Shown: positions 43,520 to 55,776, counted from the first letter of the stretch. The stretch: DNA of 64,000 bases from Phytophthora hibernalis (GCA_012656075.1 JAAKBF010000218.1:496001-560000); one strand, 5' to 3'. The notes: generated from the letters alone by a model not told the origin. Numbers and translations are program-made.

Positions 43520-45250
43520 GCGCGAGAGCGCCGCGAATGTCTTTTCGCGGACCAGGTGGCCACCAGAGGGCGATCCGTGGAACTCATGCACCAAGCGAGC
43601 ACGGAGTCGTCGAGCGCGTAGCGCGTGATGTGAGTCACCAGCGTCTCCGCGGAGGGGTTGCTCAGATGCGTCATTAACGAGGCGAAATACGAATCCTCTT
43701 CATACGCGTCAGCGATCTGCTGACGCAGGGGCATCACCGGGCTTGATTCCATCGAGTTGATGCCGAGCGCCTCGCACACCGCGCAATCCTCGTCGTCGTC
43801 TTCATCGCCAGGAAGGCCTTGATGACGTCCGAGGCGCCGGGTGTCATAGTCCGGGTGCCGTGACAGTGCGCCGGCAAGAATCTTTTTCTTGCCAGGCTTG
43901 TAGTGCACGATGAAGTTGTACTCTGCGAAAAAGGAGAGCCATCGCGCCATTCGTTGAGAGAGATGGGGCTCTTCATCGCAGTCCGCAGCGACGCGTGATC
44001 GGTGTACACCGCGAAGATTTGTTCACCCAGGAGATATACTCTGAATTTAATCAGAGCGTAGCGTGTCGCGAGAAGCTCCTTGTCGTGAACCGGGTAATTC
44101 TTCTCAGCCGCGTGACTGGTAACTCCCGACGCACTCGCGACCCTCATCGTCAAATTGCATTAGTGCTCAGCCGATCGCGAAGTCACTCGCGTCACACACG
44201 ACATGGAACGATCTTGACGTATCCGGGAGCATCAAGACAGGAGCTGATGCAAGGCTCTTCTTCATAGCAGTAAACGCATCCTGGTGTTCAGGACGCCATA
44301 ACCAAGCTGCTTCCTTCTCCAGCAGTGACGAGAGGGGTTGAATGAGGCCTGCGTAGTTTTCGTGTACTTGTGAAGATAGTTGGCGAGGCCCAACCATTGA
44401 CGCAGCTCCGTCGGATTCTTGGGTGTTGGCCAAGAATAAATCGAGGACACCTTCTCCGGATCGGCGCGAACGTCATCCTTACTGACGTAACAGCCAAGCA
44501 CCGGAATCTCCGGAGCACAGAAGACACACTTCTTCAAGTTTGCGTACAGCTTGTTTTCACGCATCACGTGAAAGACCTGCCTCAAGTGCCGGAGCTGGAC
44601 GCCGACTGCACTGAGATCTTTCTGAGCGCGACTGTGGACGACGATGTCGTCGAAGTAGCTTGGCGCAAAGTCGCGGAGCGGACGGAGGACTTGTGAAACC
44701 ATCCGGTTGAAGGTCGCGGGTGCTTTCTTCATGACCTGTGGCATGACGAGCCACTCCCAGAGCATGTCGCTCGGATTGCTCACTGCCGTCAGAGGAACAT
44801 CAGCGCTCCTCATCAGGATCTGATAGAAGCCGTCTGTCAGATCGATCGCGCTGTAGATGACACTGCCCGATATGGAATCTAACACCATGTCCTTTCTCGG
44901 GATCGGTGTCTGAGCCGGGATGGTAGCATCGCACAGCTTGTTGAACGCGTGAACAATGCGCCACCCGCCGGTCACCTTCTTCACACAGAAGGTAGGGCTC
45001 GAGTGCGGTGAAGTGCTCTCGCTCACGTGGCCTGCTTTGCGACGGCCTTCGAAGAACTCATCGATCGCCTGCACTTGGTACCGCGGCAGTGGCCACTGCC
45101 ATGTAACGCAGTACTTCGCGCCGGGCACGAGATCGATCTCATGTTGGACGTCTCAAACCGCAGGCAGCTCTGCTGGGATCTTGTTGGGAAATACGTCTTC
45201 GTAGTCACTCGCGAGCGAGTACACAGGGTTGTCGCGCGCTTGAAGCGCTT
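43520..45250 (-). pseudogene. Gypsy B reverse transcriptase and RNase H
   Basis: The RT reads VPGAKYCVTWQWPLPRYQ, WRIVHAFNKLCDATIP, IDLTDGFYQILMR and the catalytic SYFDDIVVHS, with the two key aspartates. A shift near 44300 leads to RNase H with VVCDASDFAIG, then NYPVHDKELLATRYALIKFR and YTDHASLRT. The linker to integrase has MARWLSFFAEYNF and ALSRHPDYD. Three or more frame changes are present. Confidence 0.7.
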
Positions 45251-45402
45251 CCCATGATTGCGCGACGAATCGCTCCTCACGAGCTGACTTGGGTTCAGCG
45301 GCTTTCGGCCAAGACGGTGCTGCAGACTCACTGACTGTGTTAATGGCGACAGCGGGAAGTCAGCACTCGTGAGCAGACATACTTGCTCGATGTCGTCCGA
45401 CT

Positions 45403-46542
45403 TCAAGTCGCGGGTAAGCGTTTCCAGAAAAGTCCTGGAAGCTGCGTGATGGCATTCGCGTCGCAAGGCGGGTTCGCCACCTCGACTGCTCGTACTCGAT
45501 TGGGGGAACCGTCCGAGTACTCGACCATGCTGATCTGCTCGGTGGACGGAAGCGCGCTCTGTGTCCCAGAGCGCCTCCGCAGTCGTCGTCGTCGTGACTT
45601 CCGACGGTTGGGCTTCCTCAGTTGTTTTGAGGTATCGCTCGAGGCCGAATTCGAGTCGTCACTGGACGAGGATTCACTTGATGACGATTCACTCTCCTCT
45701 AGGTGTGGGAACTCGTTTTCGACGACGCCGGTATCGCGCAGGTGTGGGTCCTTCGTGAGTACGTCATTCTTGTACGGGAGCCGCTGGTCGACCGCGTTCT
45801 TGGCATGCGGGAGCCGCTGCTCAATCGTCTCGTTCGTCGTACTCTCCCACGCTCGCGAGAGGCTGTGGTTTGTTGACTCCGCGACGAATGTCGCACACAC
45901 CAGACAGCGAGGGCCATCGCTCGCTCGTTGTAGGGGTGGTGTCGTGGCAGATCTATCCACGATGGAGACATGGGACGTCGGTGCGACGAGGTGAGTGAAC
46001 ACCTCGCTAACGTCAAACCCAACCCGACGCCGAACCGATCGGACTAACCAGTCGATCTCCGGCTGGTGGCGAACAAGCCACGACATTCCGAGGATGCAGT
46101 CGAACGCATACTTCATCTCGATTGCCACGAAGTCGTCATGGCTGCGGAACCCGTCGAATGTGTACGGAAGAGTAACATCTCGGCGAGGAACGCGGTGTGG
46201 CTTGCCGTCAGCTAGGTTGACGACGATCTCGCCCAATCGCTCGCGTACTCGCACATGCGGTGGAAGGAGCGAGAGGCGGTTCGCACGAATAAAGGTGTTC
46301 GTGGCCCCGGATTCAAGCAGTGCGCGGAGCGGCGCTCCGCGCCAGCAACGTGAAGACTGACGAGGATTAGCCTGTTGTCGCCCGACGTGGTGGTCGCATT
46401 GAAGTGTGCATGAAGCACGGGGAGCTAGGAGTACCGGTTGCCATCGGGGGACAGGGGCCTTCATTCCAGCCACGTACCTACTGGTGTCGGCCGTTTGGGA
46501 GAGCGACTGAGAACCTATCATCGGGATGTCCGATGACCTCAA
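45403..46542 (-). CDS. Gypsy B aspartic protease region
   Basis: This 379-residue open frame contains LLESGATNTFIRANRLSLL, the retropepsin active site with glutamate in place of the usual aspartate, then FDCILGMSWLVRHQPEIDW, a typical second half. The C-terminal 120 residues are acidic and Ser-rich with a basic RRKSRRRRLRRRS patch. The D-to-E change would inactivate the protease. A Cys-rich knuckle remnant (CFRCRKSG) lies upstream near 46600. Confidence 0.6.
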   Translation of the reverse strand: MRSSDIPMIGSQSLSQTADTSRYVAGMKAPVPRWQPVLLAPRASCTLQCDHHVGRQQANPRQSSRCWRGAPLRALLESGATNTFIRANRLSLLPPHVRVRERLGEIVVNLADGKPHRVPRRDVTLPYTFDGFRSHDDFVAIEMKYAFDCILGMSWLVRHQPEIDWLVRSVRRRVGFDVSEVFTHLVAPTSHVSIVDRSATTPPLQRASDGPRCLVCATFVAESTNHSLSRAWESTTNETIEQRLPHAKNAVDQRLPYKNDVLTKDPHLRDTGVVENEFPHLEESESSSSESSSSDDSNSASSDTSKQLRKPNRRKSRRRRLRRRSGTQSALPSTEQISMVEYSDGSPNRVRAVEVANPPCDANAITQLPGLFWKRLPAT

Positions 46543-46544
46543 CG

Positions 46545-47498
46545 CTCGCTAGAACAGGAGCCAGTGCTCGGCACACTGCTGCACGGTAGCCAGACTTACG
46601 ACACCGGAAGCACGTCAACTGACGACCACTGTTTTTGTTGCCACGGGAGTCGAGGTCGAGTACGACCTCGACTCCGCCTCAATAACGTCAATCTCCATAG
46701 GCTCGGGTTCCGACACCCGATCCTCTTCATCGACGCATATGAAGATGCGACCGTGTAGTCCTCGCACAGGGCGTGGGCGAATGCAGCTTCGATGGTCTTC
46801 GGATCCGCTCGCGTGAGGCAGTATCACGTCCTACCCTCACGCACTCCGAAGATGAAGACATGAACTTGAGTCGGCACGTCGACGGGATTCGTTATGATGC
46901 ACGAAATCAAGTGGCGTGTCTTCTTGACATAGTCGCGTATCGACATCTTTCCTTGGTGGAGTGCGAAGAAGCTTGCGCGCATCCGGGACTCATCTTGCGG
47001 GGGCTCGAACTCAAGGCGCAAGTCACTCTGGATAGCATCCAGAGTCGGGAACGCAACGGCGTCGACTACAGGCCGGCCAAGAGCCCACTTTTGGCTTTGC
47101 CGGGCAGTCGCAAAAGCAAGAAGTTCACCTTTGCGGACTCGGCCTCGAGCAATCTCGAGGCAAGCGCAATATCGATCTCTCGAAACTAGCGATTCAGCGG
47201 GAGGCGGTCTTGTCCGACTCTGGAATACGCGGACGTCTCGATCTTGATAACAGCTCCCTTCGTGGAGCGTGAGGGAGTCTGTACCCGCCCTTTGCTTCGG
47301 TGAGCTCGCGTTCCATGAACTCTTGGGCAGCCTGACGCTGCGATTATGCGGTCGTCGGACTCAGCAGCGTGGCGACGACGGCCTCGCCGGTCACATCGGC
47401 GAGGCGATGGAGAGCTTCCCACTCGATCCGCGTGAGGTGGGGAAGGCTTCCATGCTCCAGGGTTACCCCACGCCTTCAGGCTTCAACACTTGACTCAT
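46545..47498 (-). pseudogene. Gypsy B gag
   Basis: The ATG at 47498 begins MSQVLKPEGVG. After stops and frame changes, the gag core reads LRLEFEPPQDESRMRASFFA, LHQGKMSIRDYVKKTRHLIS and VDVPTQVHVFIFG, the standard oomycete Gypsy capsid region. It is broken several times. Confidence 0.6.
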
Positions 47499-47559
47499 CT
47501 TGATCTTGGTCGTTGGAAGGACTACAAAGTACTACCAGGTATAACGGACCAGGTGTGTC

Positions 47560-47836
47560 CGTTATCTTGCTTACACTATAGATGTGTGGAAGCGTCGAAA
47601 GACTCAGGATACTGAGTCATAGTATGGCCTATGTGGCAAATTAAACTCTGATTTAGGAGAGGGCCCGTCAAGGCCACTCAAATGCTAACTATCATCTGAT
47701 TGGCTGAAATGGATATCCTCCTTCAGCCAAACAAAGAATGACAACGAAGCACACGCTAGCCGTGTCTTCGTATCTACTTTCAATATCAACCTATATATAT
47801 CTACCTAGATATGTAACTACAGACTAGCCCGTTACA
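47560..47836 (-). repeat. Probable 5' LTR of Gypsy copy B
   Basis: On the minus strand the segment starts TGTAACGGGC at 47836, has a TATATATA box near 47802 and ends before CCTGGTAGTAC at about 47540. It directly precedes the gag start. Without the partner LTR the limits are approximate. Confidence 0.45.
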
Positions 47837-47889
47837 TCAAAATGATGTGTTGTTAAAGAACATGGCCGGTTGTAAGCTATACAGCGCAC

Positions 47890-49565
47890 TGGATCATGGT
47901 TGATGCGTCAGAGCGACATACCGCTCACCGCGGTCAGCACCCCTAGCCGGATGCTTTGGGAATGGCTAGTGATGCCGCAGGGCCTGTCCAATACCCCAGG
48001 GACTTTCAATCGCCTGGTCACGCAGTTGTTCCGACCCTTGCGCGCCTTCACGCAGACGTACTTCGACGACATCTTCGTCCATAGCCGTGCCGAGGGAGTA
48101 AATACGACTATTGAGATGCATCTTGAGCACCTCCGTCGAGTGTTCTATGTCATGAGATCCAACAAGCTATATGCCAACGTCGACAAGTGCGTCTTTGCCA
48201 CCAGAGAAATCAACGTTCTCGGCTATTTTGCGCGCAGCGTCGGTGTTCGGGTCGACCCGTGAACGTCCGATCCATCTCAGCCTGGCCGACGCCAAGATCC
48301 CAAAAGGATCTGCGTAGGTGGCTGGGTTTGGCCAACTGCTTGCACAAGTACAGTGCGGGTTACGACGGATTGGCAAAGCCATTGTCCGACCTGTTAAAGA
48401 AGGACATCGAGTGGCGCTGGGAATGCCATCACCAGGACACTTTTGACAGCATCAAGGCGAGCCCCAGTGCGCGCCGGTCCTGGCTCTGCCGGACGAGACG
48501 AAGCCGTTCAGTGTCGTCTTCGACGCTTCCGACTATGCAATCGGTTGCGCGCTGCTACAAAACGAAGAGGACGGACACGAGCGGGTTTTCTCGTTCCACT
48601 ACAGGCAGCTTAAGGCAGCCGAGAGGAACTATCCTGTGCACGACAAGGAGCTCCTCACAATGAAGTACGACCTGGTGAAGTTCCGGGTGCATCTTCTGGG
48701 CTCGACACCCTTTGTGATCTACACCGATTACACGTCCTTGCGGACGGCGACTAATTCGCCGCACCTTTCGCAGCGAATGGCAAGATGGCTGTCGTTCTTC
48801 GCGGAATACAACTTTCGCGTTGAATACAAGCCAGGCAAGCTGAGCTTGCTTGATGACGCGCTGTCACGTCGTCCAGACTACGAACTGGCTCACATTACGC
48901 GAGCCATGAGTGATCTTTATGATCGGATACCATGGCGTATCGGGACGACGAGACGCTTGCGCCTATCGTCCGCTACCTCTCTTCAGGCAAGGAGGCCAAG
49001 CTAACATGGCTCTCGCAGAGGCAGCGTTCGCGTCTACACCGCTATGAGGGGTGAGACGGGCTGCTCTACTTCCGCGTAGACCCAGCCGCCCTCCTAGGGT
49101 AGTCGTTGCGAACGACTCGGACAGGAAGTACGACATACTTCTTGAGGCGCACGACACGCCGTCAGGGGTCACCTTGACCGGGAGAAGACGTCCCTCTCCG
49201 TGTCGACGCACTTCTGGTGGGCCCACATGTACAAGTGGGTCACCACGTACGTCAAGACATGCGAAACATGTCAGCGTGTGAAGCCCGCGGGCCACACTTC
49301 GTCTCCTCTTCAGAGTCTGCCTGTCACGGTTGACTGCTGGAAGTCAATGAGGCTTGACTTCGTCTTCGGACTACCGGCTGACGCCCAAGGCAACACCAGC
49401 ATCCTGGTGTTTGTCTGCCGACCGAGCAAAATGGTACATCTCGCTTCATTCTCCGATACGGTGACAGGGGAACAGATTGCAAAGCTGTTTCTCGATGGCG
49501 TGTTGCGTTATCACGGCCTGCCAGAGACCATTGTCTCCGATTGAGACCCGCGCTTCTGCCTATGA
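47890..49565 (+). pseudogene. Gypsy copy A pol: RT (3' half), RNase H and integrase
   Basis: On the plus strand the frame enters in the middle of RT (LMRQSDIPLTAVSTPSRMLW), has the catalytic TYFDDIFVHS, then LRRWLGLANCLHKYSAG, RNase H (VVFDASDYAIGCALLQ), ALSRRPDYE and integrase (CETCQRVKP, MRLDFVFGLP). After ETIVSD an in-frame TGA precedes DPRF, and the reading ends at about 49565. The N-terminal half of RT is absent on the plus strand between 41745 and 47890. It is probably the same element as the gag at 40365, split by copy B with loss of some sequence. Confidence 0.6.
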
Positions 49566-49569
49566 TTGA

Positions 49570-50490
49570 GTGTGCGCTCTACAACGCGGTTCACGATAAA
49601 CCCTGTTCTCCCTAAACGGGCTGCGGAAGCCCCAAGTGCCTGTGACACTGCGGGGAAGCTCTACGGCTTCCATCGTAAGTGGGGAGGCTCGGAAAGCTCT
49701 TTCCTCCCAAGTGTCGGACGTGACACCGGTCTCCTTGCGTAATCAATTGAATAACTTTGTCGATGATAGGCTTAATATCATAAGACTGGTTAGGGATGCT
49801 ATGGCTACCGCACAAAAAAGAAGTACTCTGACTAACATAGAAGAGGAAACATTAATGTGTTTAATGTGGGTGATCTAGTCCTACTGGACACTAGGAACTT
49901 ACCGCTAAAGCTGGGGCTGAGCTGGAGCCCGAGAATTAGTCTCACTTGGAAGTCGCGAGTTCAACTCGCGTCGGAGTTCGGCAATCTCCCGTCACGATCA
50001 AGCTCGGTCATCGGACGATCCAGACACTCGTGGATATGACCACTTCACGGCGCATGTCCGCCAAGGAATCTTGCAGTGTCTCAAGAGCCCCGCGATTCCC
50101 GGACTACACAGCAGCCTGTTCCCCGGGTCCAAGACTCAAAGCGATCTTAAGGATATAAACCCGAGCGCGAAGATCGCGGATCTCATCCTGCTGAACAAGC
50201 GCAGACGAGTCCCTGGATCCCGTCACGGATCCTGTCGCGCCGGAGCCTCGTACTCGAACGCGTGCGAGGCCTCCGCCAGCCCTCTTAGATCGAAACGGGG
50301 ATAACCACTATCACGTGGAGCGGTTCCTCCGAGAGCGGCGCCGCCAAGGGAAGCGCCAGCTCTGAGTAAAAGGGCGGGGTTATCCCTCGTCACAGAACTC
50401 ATGGGAGCCGATTGAACGGCTACAGATTGACAGCCCGAAGTCTGTCGAGATCTGGGAACAGACCCGACGGCAGCATCGTAAATAGTCCTG
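49570..50490 (+). pseudogene. Gypsy copy C: integrase tail and chromodomain
   Basis: RLNIIRLVRDAMATAQ (about 49770-49815), FNVGDLVLLDTRNLPLKLG (about 49858-49912) and later a chromodomain (GDNHYHVERFLRER, then VKGRGYPSSQNSWEPIERL near 50300-50440) are the 3' end of a Gypsy pol. The join to copy A at about 49565 is abrupt and the integrase DDE part is missing, so this is a third, separate fragment. One TGA replaces the residue before VKGRGYP. Confidence 0.55.
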
Positions 50491-50599
50491 GCCTTCTTGG
50501 CCGAATGCGACGGTATAGCGACGACAGCGGCAGCGCTTTATCCGCGTTCGTCATGAGCGCTCATCATGGCTTTACGCCGGATGTCCTCCATTTGACCAG

Positions 50600-51470
50600 T
50601 AAGCTGGCGCTTACTGATCAGAACTGGTGAGCGAACTCGATCCGAAAGTCACGCGGATTGAGAATGGCGGACATACTCTGTTCGCCCTCGAGGTGGTTAA
50701 TTTTCTGAGGGGTGTAATCCCGAAGGAAGAACCACTTCCAGAAAGGTCCTCCGCCTGAGAACTCGTCGAAGTGTTTACGGGTTGGACCCAGGGATAATCC
50801 CAGACGGGCGCAAGCCCACTCTTGTTCTCAGCCTTCTTGCGAAAGTTGGTGAACGCCTTGAACGGGGCTCGGTGTGGTGCCAACAACACGCACCTGGCAG
50901 CCTCTAAGTCGTTGCGAAACAACCAAGGTCCGCTCGAAAGCGCCCTTGGAAGCTCGCCCTCCGATCAGGCCGCGCGGTGCCACGAGCTGCTCCAAGAACA
51001 ACGGGGGCCCCGTGTTCTCATCGGGCGAGAAGTTGCCCTTCAAATACGGAGACTCGGCACGCAAGGAGCCTCGCAGACGAGCGGCCGCAAGGCACTCCTG
51101 CTGTTCAAATGAACACTTTCAGAACGCTCTTCAGCGGAAGAGAAGAAGGCGAGAGAAAGCCACGGCGGATGGTGAAAATATGAAGAAAGCCAAGTGCATG
51201 ACATCGCGTGGTGAAGTAAACTGGAACCTTCGACGCAAGAAGGTTGCTGAAGAGGATCCAGCAGCGATGCAAACACAAGATGGAAGGTCGTCGACGGCAT
51301 CTGCTGCACGCATTGTGCAATGGCCAAGCGAGACCGAAGATGGTGCAAAACACGAATTCAGCACCAATGCACAGAAACAAGACTACTGCCAGTTAAAATT
51401 CCTTGCTACGATCTATAACAGAGACTATTTTTGTGGCGTTTGTAGCTGTTTTCGTTGACCCGACTTTCGG
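50600..51470 (+). pseudogene. Repeat-derived coding remnants
   Basis: The plus strand reads PKVTRIENGGHTLFALEVVN, then GGPVFSSGEKLPFKYGDSARKE and a Lys/Arg-rich frame to 51458. These resemble internal or gag-proximal pieces of oomycete retroelements but I cannot name the domain. Several stops occur. Confidence 0.3.
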
Positions 51471-52206
51471 GGTGTTACAAAAAGGACATTTCCGGTACGG
51501 TTGAGTCGAAATGTTATTTATTAAAATATTTTTTATTGAGCTGCAGTGTTGTCACTTCAGTGGCTAGGTCTACGGCAATCAAGGAAATACCGATCGTCTG
51601 GTAGGCATCAAACGTATGTGTGTCCATCGAGCTCGCGTTTATCCAGTTTTAGCGCCTGGTATAACCTTGAAGAAATGTGTGTTGTAGCGACTCAACACGA
51701 CTTTTCAGAAGCTTTAAAAATCTTGTCTATAAGATGCCGCCTCTTTCACAATGTGGAGCAGGATGCCAACAGTGTTGGCGTGACAAGCGAACGAACCAGT
51801 AACGCCTGCAAGCTGCGATTGCGTGCCGAAATGTCTTGTGTTCACAGTGAACCTCCTCTTTGTCGATACATGTATCTTGTTAAATACATGACCGGTATTT
51901 TTTAAACTATTAACAAAGTGTACATGTATTTTTTAATACATGTACTTCTCTTGAATTCGTCGTGCAGATCTTGTCCTTTGTATTGATTTCGCCTTGCAGA
52001 TTGACCGACGATTTCCCCGAATGCAAAAATGGCACGCATACAAAAACCTATATTGATATCGTTTATTCACTTGAATTCGTCGTGCGAAGCGCACGACGAA
52101 ATCGTTTTGGACATCAGATCGACTAATAGAAGCAGAAGGACACAGACTGATAGAAACAGAAGAGCACAATGTGCTCAACAAATGTTTTGGGCATTAAACT
52201 CTCGAG
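51471..52206. other. AT-rich stretch with two hairpins, no supported gene
   Basis: No convincing frame is present. Two dyads stand out: TGTACATGTATT pairs with AATACATGTAC across a T run at about 51919-51944, and TTCGTCGTGCG pairs with GCGCACGACGAA at about 52076-52100. CTTGAATTCGTCGTGC occurs both at about 51951 and 52070. Confidence 0.5.
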
Positions 52207-53014
52207 CTAATGTCCTCCACGATAATTGACCCAGCCGCCACTCTCTTCCTTTGTTAGAAGAGGACGAGAATGGCAGAGAGTTTTTATCTGAGCAAATAGG
52301 AGACCGGCGCGATCCATAGAGCGATGAGATCGGTGGATCTCGTCACGAGACAACAATGCCTCTATCACACGCATAAGCCGTTGCAGCTCCGAGAGTCGAA
52401 CCGTCCGCACTCGGGTTGACATATCATGCTTCGTGAGAAGTCGTAGTGGCGGGTCTCCTGCACACCAATGCTGCCATATCATTCTAAGCGTTCCTGATGG
52501 AGTACAAAATCCTGTGAAACTCGATGGAAACTACCTCCCCATGCCTGAAGCTCGGGCTGTGATGCAGTATGAGCGGGGAGGAGCAGCTATCGGTGACCAG
52601 TGAGTCTGGATCTGCACGCCATAAATTGAAGCGAGCAAGTACTGATGTGAATGCTGTCTCCATAGCTTCCATGGTCATCAGAGAGCCCTGGATGTGTCGC
52701 TTGAGAGTGCTTTCAAATTTGTCGGCGAGCTCTTCCTTCATTTCCTCCATTTCTGATTTATACTGTGAAAGCGTCACCATTATACCAATGTGCGGCGGAA
52801 TTCCAGTCGGGCTGATAGCGTCATTTGGTTGAAAATGCGCTGTAGTGAACCACCTAGCAATGCTCTCATCTATTGACGCCAGCTGGAGAAATGAACTCGT
52901 GAACAGGTCCTGGCGACGTTCCTCGGTCGTTTTGTCGTACAACCACGGCATAAAGCGACTTAGAGACCTGAGATAGACATACTTAGTGGCTTTAGCAGTC
53001 GTGTTTCCAAGCAC
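52207..53014 (-). pseudogene. Crypton-like recombinase, C-terminal part
   Basis: The frame 52484-53014 reads YLRSLSRFMPWLYD, FLQLASIDESIARWF, SPTGIPPHIGIMVTL and a coiled-coil stretch (SEMEEMKEELADKF). After a stop, the frame 52207-52482 continues with QHWCAGDPPLRLLTK and a helical tail with LSELQRLMRVIEALL. The layout recalls the GCR1_C-like C-terminus of oomycete Crypton recombinases, as also seen at 23100-23250. The catalytic R/H/R/Y part is not visible upstream. The assignment is tentative. Confidence 0.4.
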
Positions 53015-53699
53015 TGCCTACTGCCTCAACACGAGCATCGAGAGCTTCCATCGTTATTCGTTATGTGACTGTTCTAAGCATATTTCTAAAATTCTCTTCG
53101 TTCATTCTGCACGATCACTTAGGGCGTGTATTAAAATACACGCCCTGTATTGTTTTTAGAACATACAGATCTGTAACATCTGATCATACTTTATTAATAA
53201 TAGTGAAGGACTTTTGAATGCTCGTGGCGATTCTCAGTCAACTACCCATATATAGTCAATAACTTGCTCGGAATTCCCACTGGCGAAAATATGTAAGCTT
53301 ATTAATACAAGTAAATGCAAACCAGAGGCTGCACCATTTCAAAGTGACGGATAAGTACATTGGAGCGGGCCTTATATTGTTCTTGGTGGTACCTGTCGGA
53401 GACTACTTCCAGACCTGTTGTGGTTGGTATAGCCAAAACGCTCAAGAGAGTGCACTCTCAACAACTTCGATTCCACTTGTGATGCCCACCACATTGACCC
53501 GGTAAAAGTCTGATTCCTCTTTGCATCTTTTTGACGACCTCCTGTCAACCTCGACAACTCACCGAGGCCACGATAAGTACGAAATATAAATAGTAAACCC
53601 CGTCAGAATCGATACCACTCATAATTTCTCGTTGAGCCAAAGGACGCGCTTCTTGTCTGACGTCATTTTGTCAATCACCCAAAAGCCCCCAAGCAGACT
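53015..53699. other. AT-rich intergenic region with Gypsy tail remnant
   Basis: No gene is supported. At 53329-53600 a plus-strand remnant reads GPYIVLGGTCRRLLPDLLWLV, like an integrase tail. A 23-bp string beginning GCACCATTTCAAAGTGACGG (53331) is repeated at about 55748, downstream of the esterase gene. Confidence 0.4.
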
Positions 53700-55609
53700 A
53701 TGAACCGCGCGCTGGAGAGCGTCTTCTCGGACTTCTCCCGCCACTCCACGGCCCGCACGTACTATTCCTACCCGGAGGTGCGTCGTCACATCTTGCAGCG
53801 TCAAATTCCCGCTCTCTAACGTTAATTTTCGCGTGTGCAGGGCTCCCGCAAGTCGAATTTCGTGTTCCGCGTGGCCTACGAAGGCCAGGAGCCCATCGCG
53901 GACGGCCGCGTGATCCTCTTCTTCGCCCCTGCACCGACGCCCGAGCCGCGCTTCGAGGCCTTCGATCTGGAGACTCCGCGGCCACTTTTCGCCAAGGACG
54001 TCGTACGTTGATGAATTTTGACGGGCAGGATGAGTTTTAGTGATTTTTGTGGCTGGTGGATGTTTGTAGAAAAATGTTGAACCGGGAGACGTGATTGAGT
54101 TCGAGAGCACCGAGTTCTCGACGCCCGAGGCGTTGGGTTTTGTGCCGCAGAACTTGGACGTGTTCTCCAATGAACTGTTCGTTCAAGCGTTGATTCATCA
54201 CGGTACGATGGTGGTGGATAATATGTGATTTCATAGTGTTTTTGACTGTGAAGTTTGGTGGGTTGGCAGATGTGAACGACCCGGACGCGAACTCGCGTGT
54301 GGGCAACACGTACAGTAAACCGGTGGAAGTGCGTTTTGACGGAGATGACGCGGACAATGTCGTCAAGATTGTGGTGAACCAGGTAGGTGTATAGTTTGTA
54401 TTAGTTTTATTCTTCTTACCTATTGGTTACTTATCATTAGTTTGTGTTGCAGGTTGTGGGTGAAACGATGGATTTGACTCCGACGGAGTGGGTGGAGCAT
54501 ATCTCTATGAGGAGTGAGCTCTTGAGCGAGTACCACAAGCAGGATGTCTTCATGATGGCGTCTATTGTGTTGCCGAAGGATTACGAGGCCCTGAAGGAAT
54601 CCCGTCATTTCCCACGGTGTACTACATTGAAGGGTTCACCGGGACGGAGTTGTACGCAGAACGGGCGAAGGGATTTCTGTCTTCGGAAATGGGCCAGGAG
54701 TGGCAAGCTGGACGCTGGCCGATGCCAATGCTTCGCGTGACACTTGGGTCGCGCTTCCGATACGGCCATACCTCATTTGCTGATACGGATGCCAATGGCC
54801 CATGGGGAACTGCATTGGTGACGGAATTTATTCCGTTTGTCGAAAGCCGATACCCGGCTGTGCCTTCTGCCGGTGGTCGTTTCCTACACGGCCATTCGTC
54901 TGGTGCTTGGGCGACATTATGGCTGCAGCTACAATTCCCAGACTTCTTTGGCGGCACTTGGAGTTCCGCGCCTGACCCTGTCGACTTCTCACGCTTCCAG
55001 GTGGTGAATATCTATGAGGCAGATAACGCGTATTGGGATGCAAATGGCCATCCGTACCCGACGAGCCGAAGCAATGGACTGGTGACGTGCAGCAATCGTG
55101 ACGAGAACCTTGTAGAGCGAGTGTACGGTCGTGGAAATGGTGGACAATGGGATGCATTCGTAAGTTTCCAACCTTTTAGCTTGATTGTGACTTCAGAGTA
55201 CTGACAGTTTTATTTGTAGTTTGCTCTGTTCAGTCCGCGTGGGCCCGACGGCATGCCTGTCCCTCTCTTTGACAAGGTGTCGGGCGAAATCAATCACGAC
55301 GTAGCTAAATACTGGGAGCGCTATGATATCTGCCAATTTCTTCAGAAGAGGCCAGACTTGCTGACGACCAAACTGCGTGGAAAAGTTCACGTTATTTGTG
55401 GTGTTGAGGATACGTACTACCTCGACTATGCTTGCCGATCGTTGCAGAAGTTGGTTGGGGACGGCAAGAGTGCTGGCCAGAACGGCGCCGTAGTGACGAA
55501 CTACGTGGCCATGCTGCCCGGAGACCACAGCAGTATCCGCTCGCGAGCACATTATATCCAAGTGTACTCGGAAGTTGCAGCTGTGTACAAGCAGAACGCA
55601 ATGGTGTAA
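53700..55609 (+). CDS. Alpha/beta-hydrolase, putative esterase family
   Basis: Six exons fit (53700-53777, 53841-54002, 54070-54202, 54270-54382, 54453-55159, 55220-55609), all with GT-AG introns of 60-70 nt. The N-terminal third is a beta-rich module (VILFFAPAPTPEP, PGDVIEFESTEF). The C-terminal part has the PF00756-type esterase fold: VYYIEGFTGTELY, the nucleophile elbow GHSSGAW, and near the end PGDHSS with the likely catalytic histidine; VICGVEDTYYLD may hold the acid. It resembles enterochelin-esterase-like hydrolases; the substrate is unknown. There is no clear signal peptide. One base is missing in the C run at about 54612 (FPTVYYIEG is split), and the exon sum is one short of a multiple of three. 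Confidence 0.75.
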
Positions 55610-55776
55610 ATAATGTTGCCATCGCGAAGACGAGACTACAGTAGTCAAGCGCGTGCATGGATCCATTAGAAAAACTAATTTTGTTTAGCTGCACATTGAT
55701 TTATCCACGTACCGGTACATCTACGTGTACGTGCAAACCAAAGTCTTGCACCATTTCAAAGTGACGGATATGTAGT

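Larger units (their letters stand above)
41746..47836 (-). mobile_element. Chromodomain Gypsy copy B (minus strand), 3' end missing
   Basis: Read from high to low coordinates: LTR-like sequence from about 47836, gag start at 47498, gag, protease, reverse transcriptase, RNase H, integrase and a chromodomain at about 41860-41925. No second LTR is seen below the chromodomain, where copy A resumes, so the 3' end is lost. The order PR-RT-RH-IN-chromodomain identifies a chromovirus-like Ty3/Gypsy element. Confidence 0.65.

Noticed and set aside
53619..54170. 183-residue minus-strand frame across the first esterase exons
   Set aside because: It crosses exon-intron boundaries of a well supported gene and is low in complexity.
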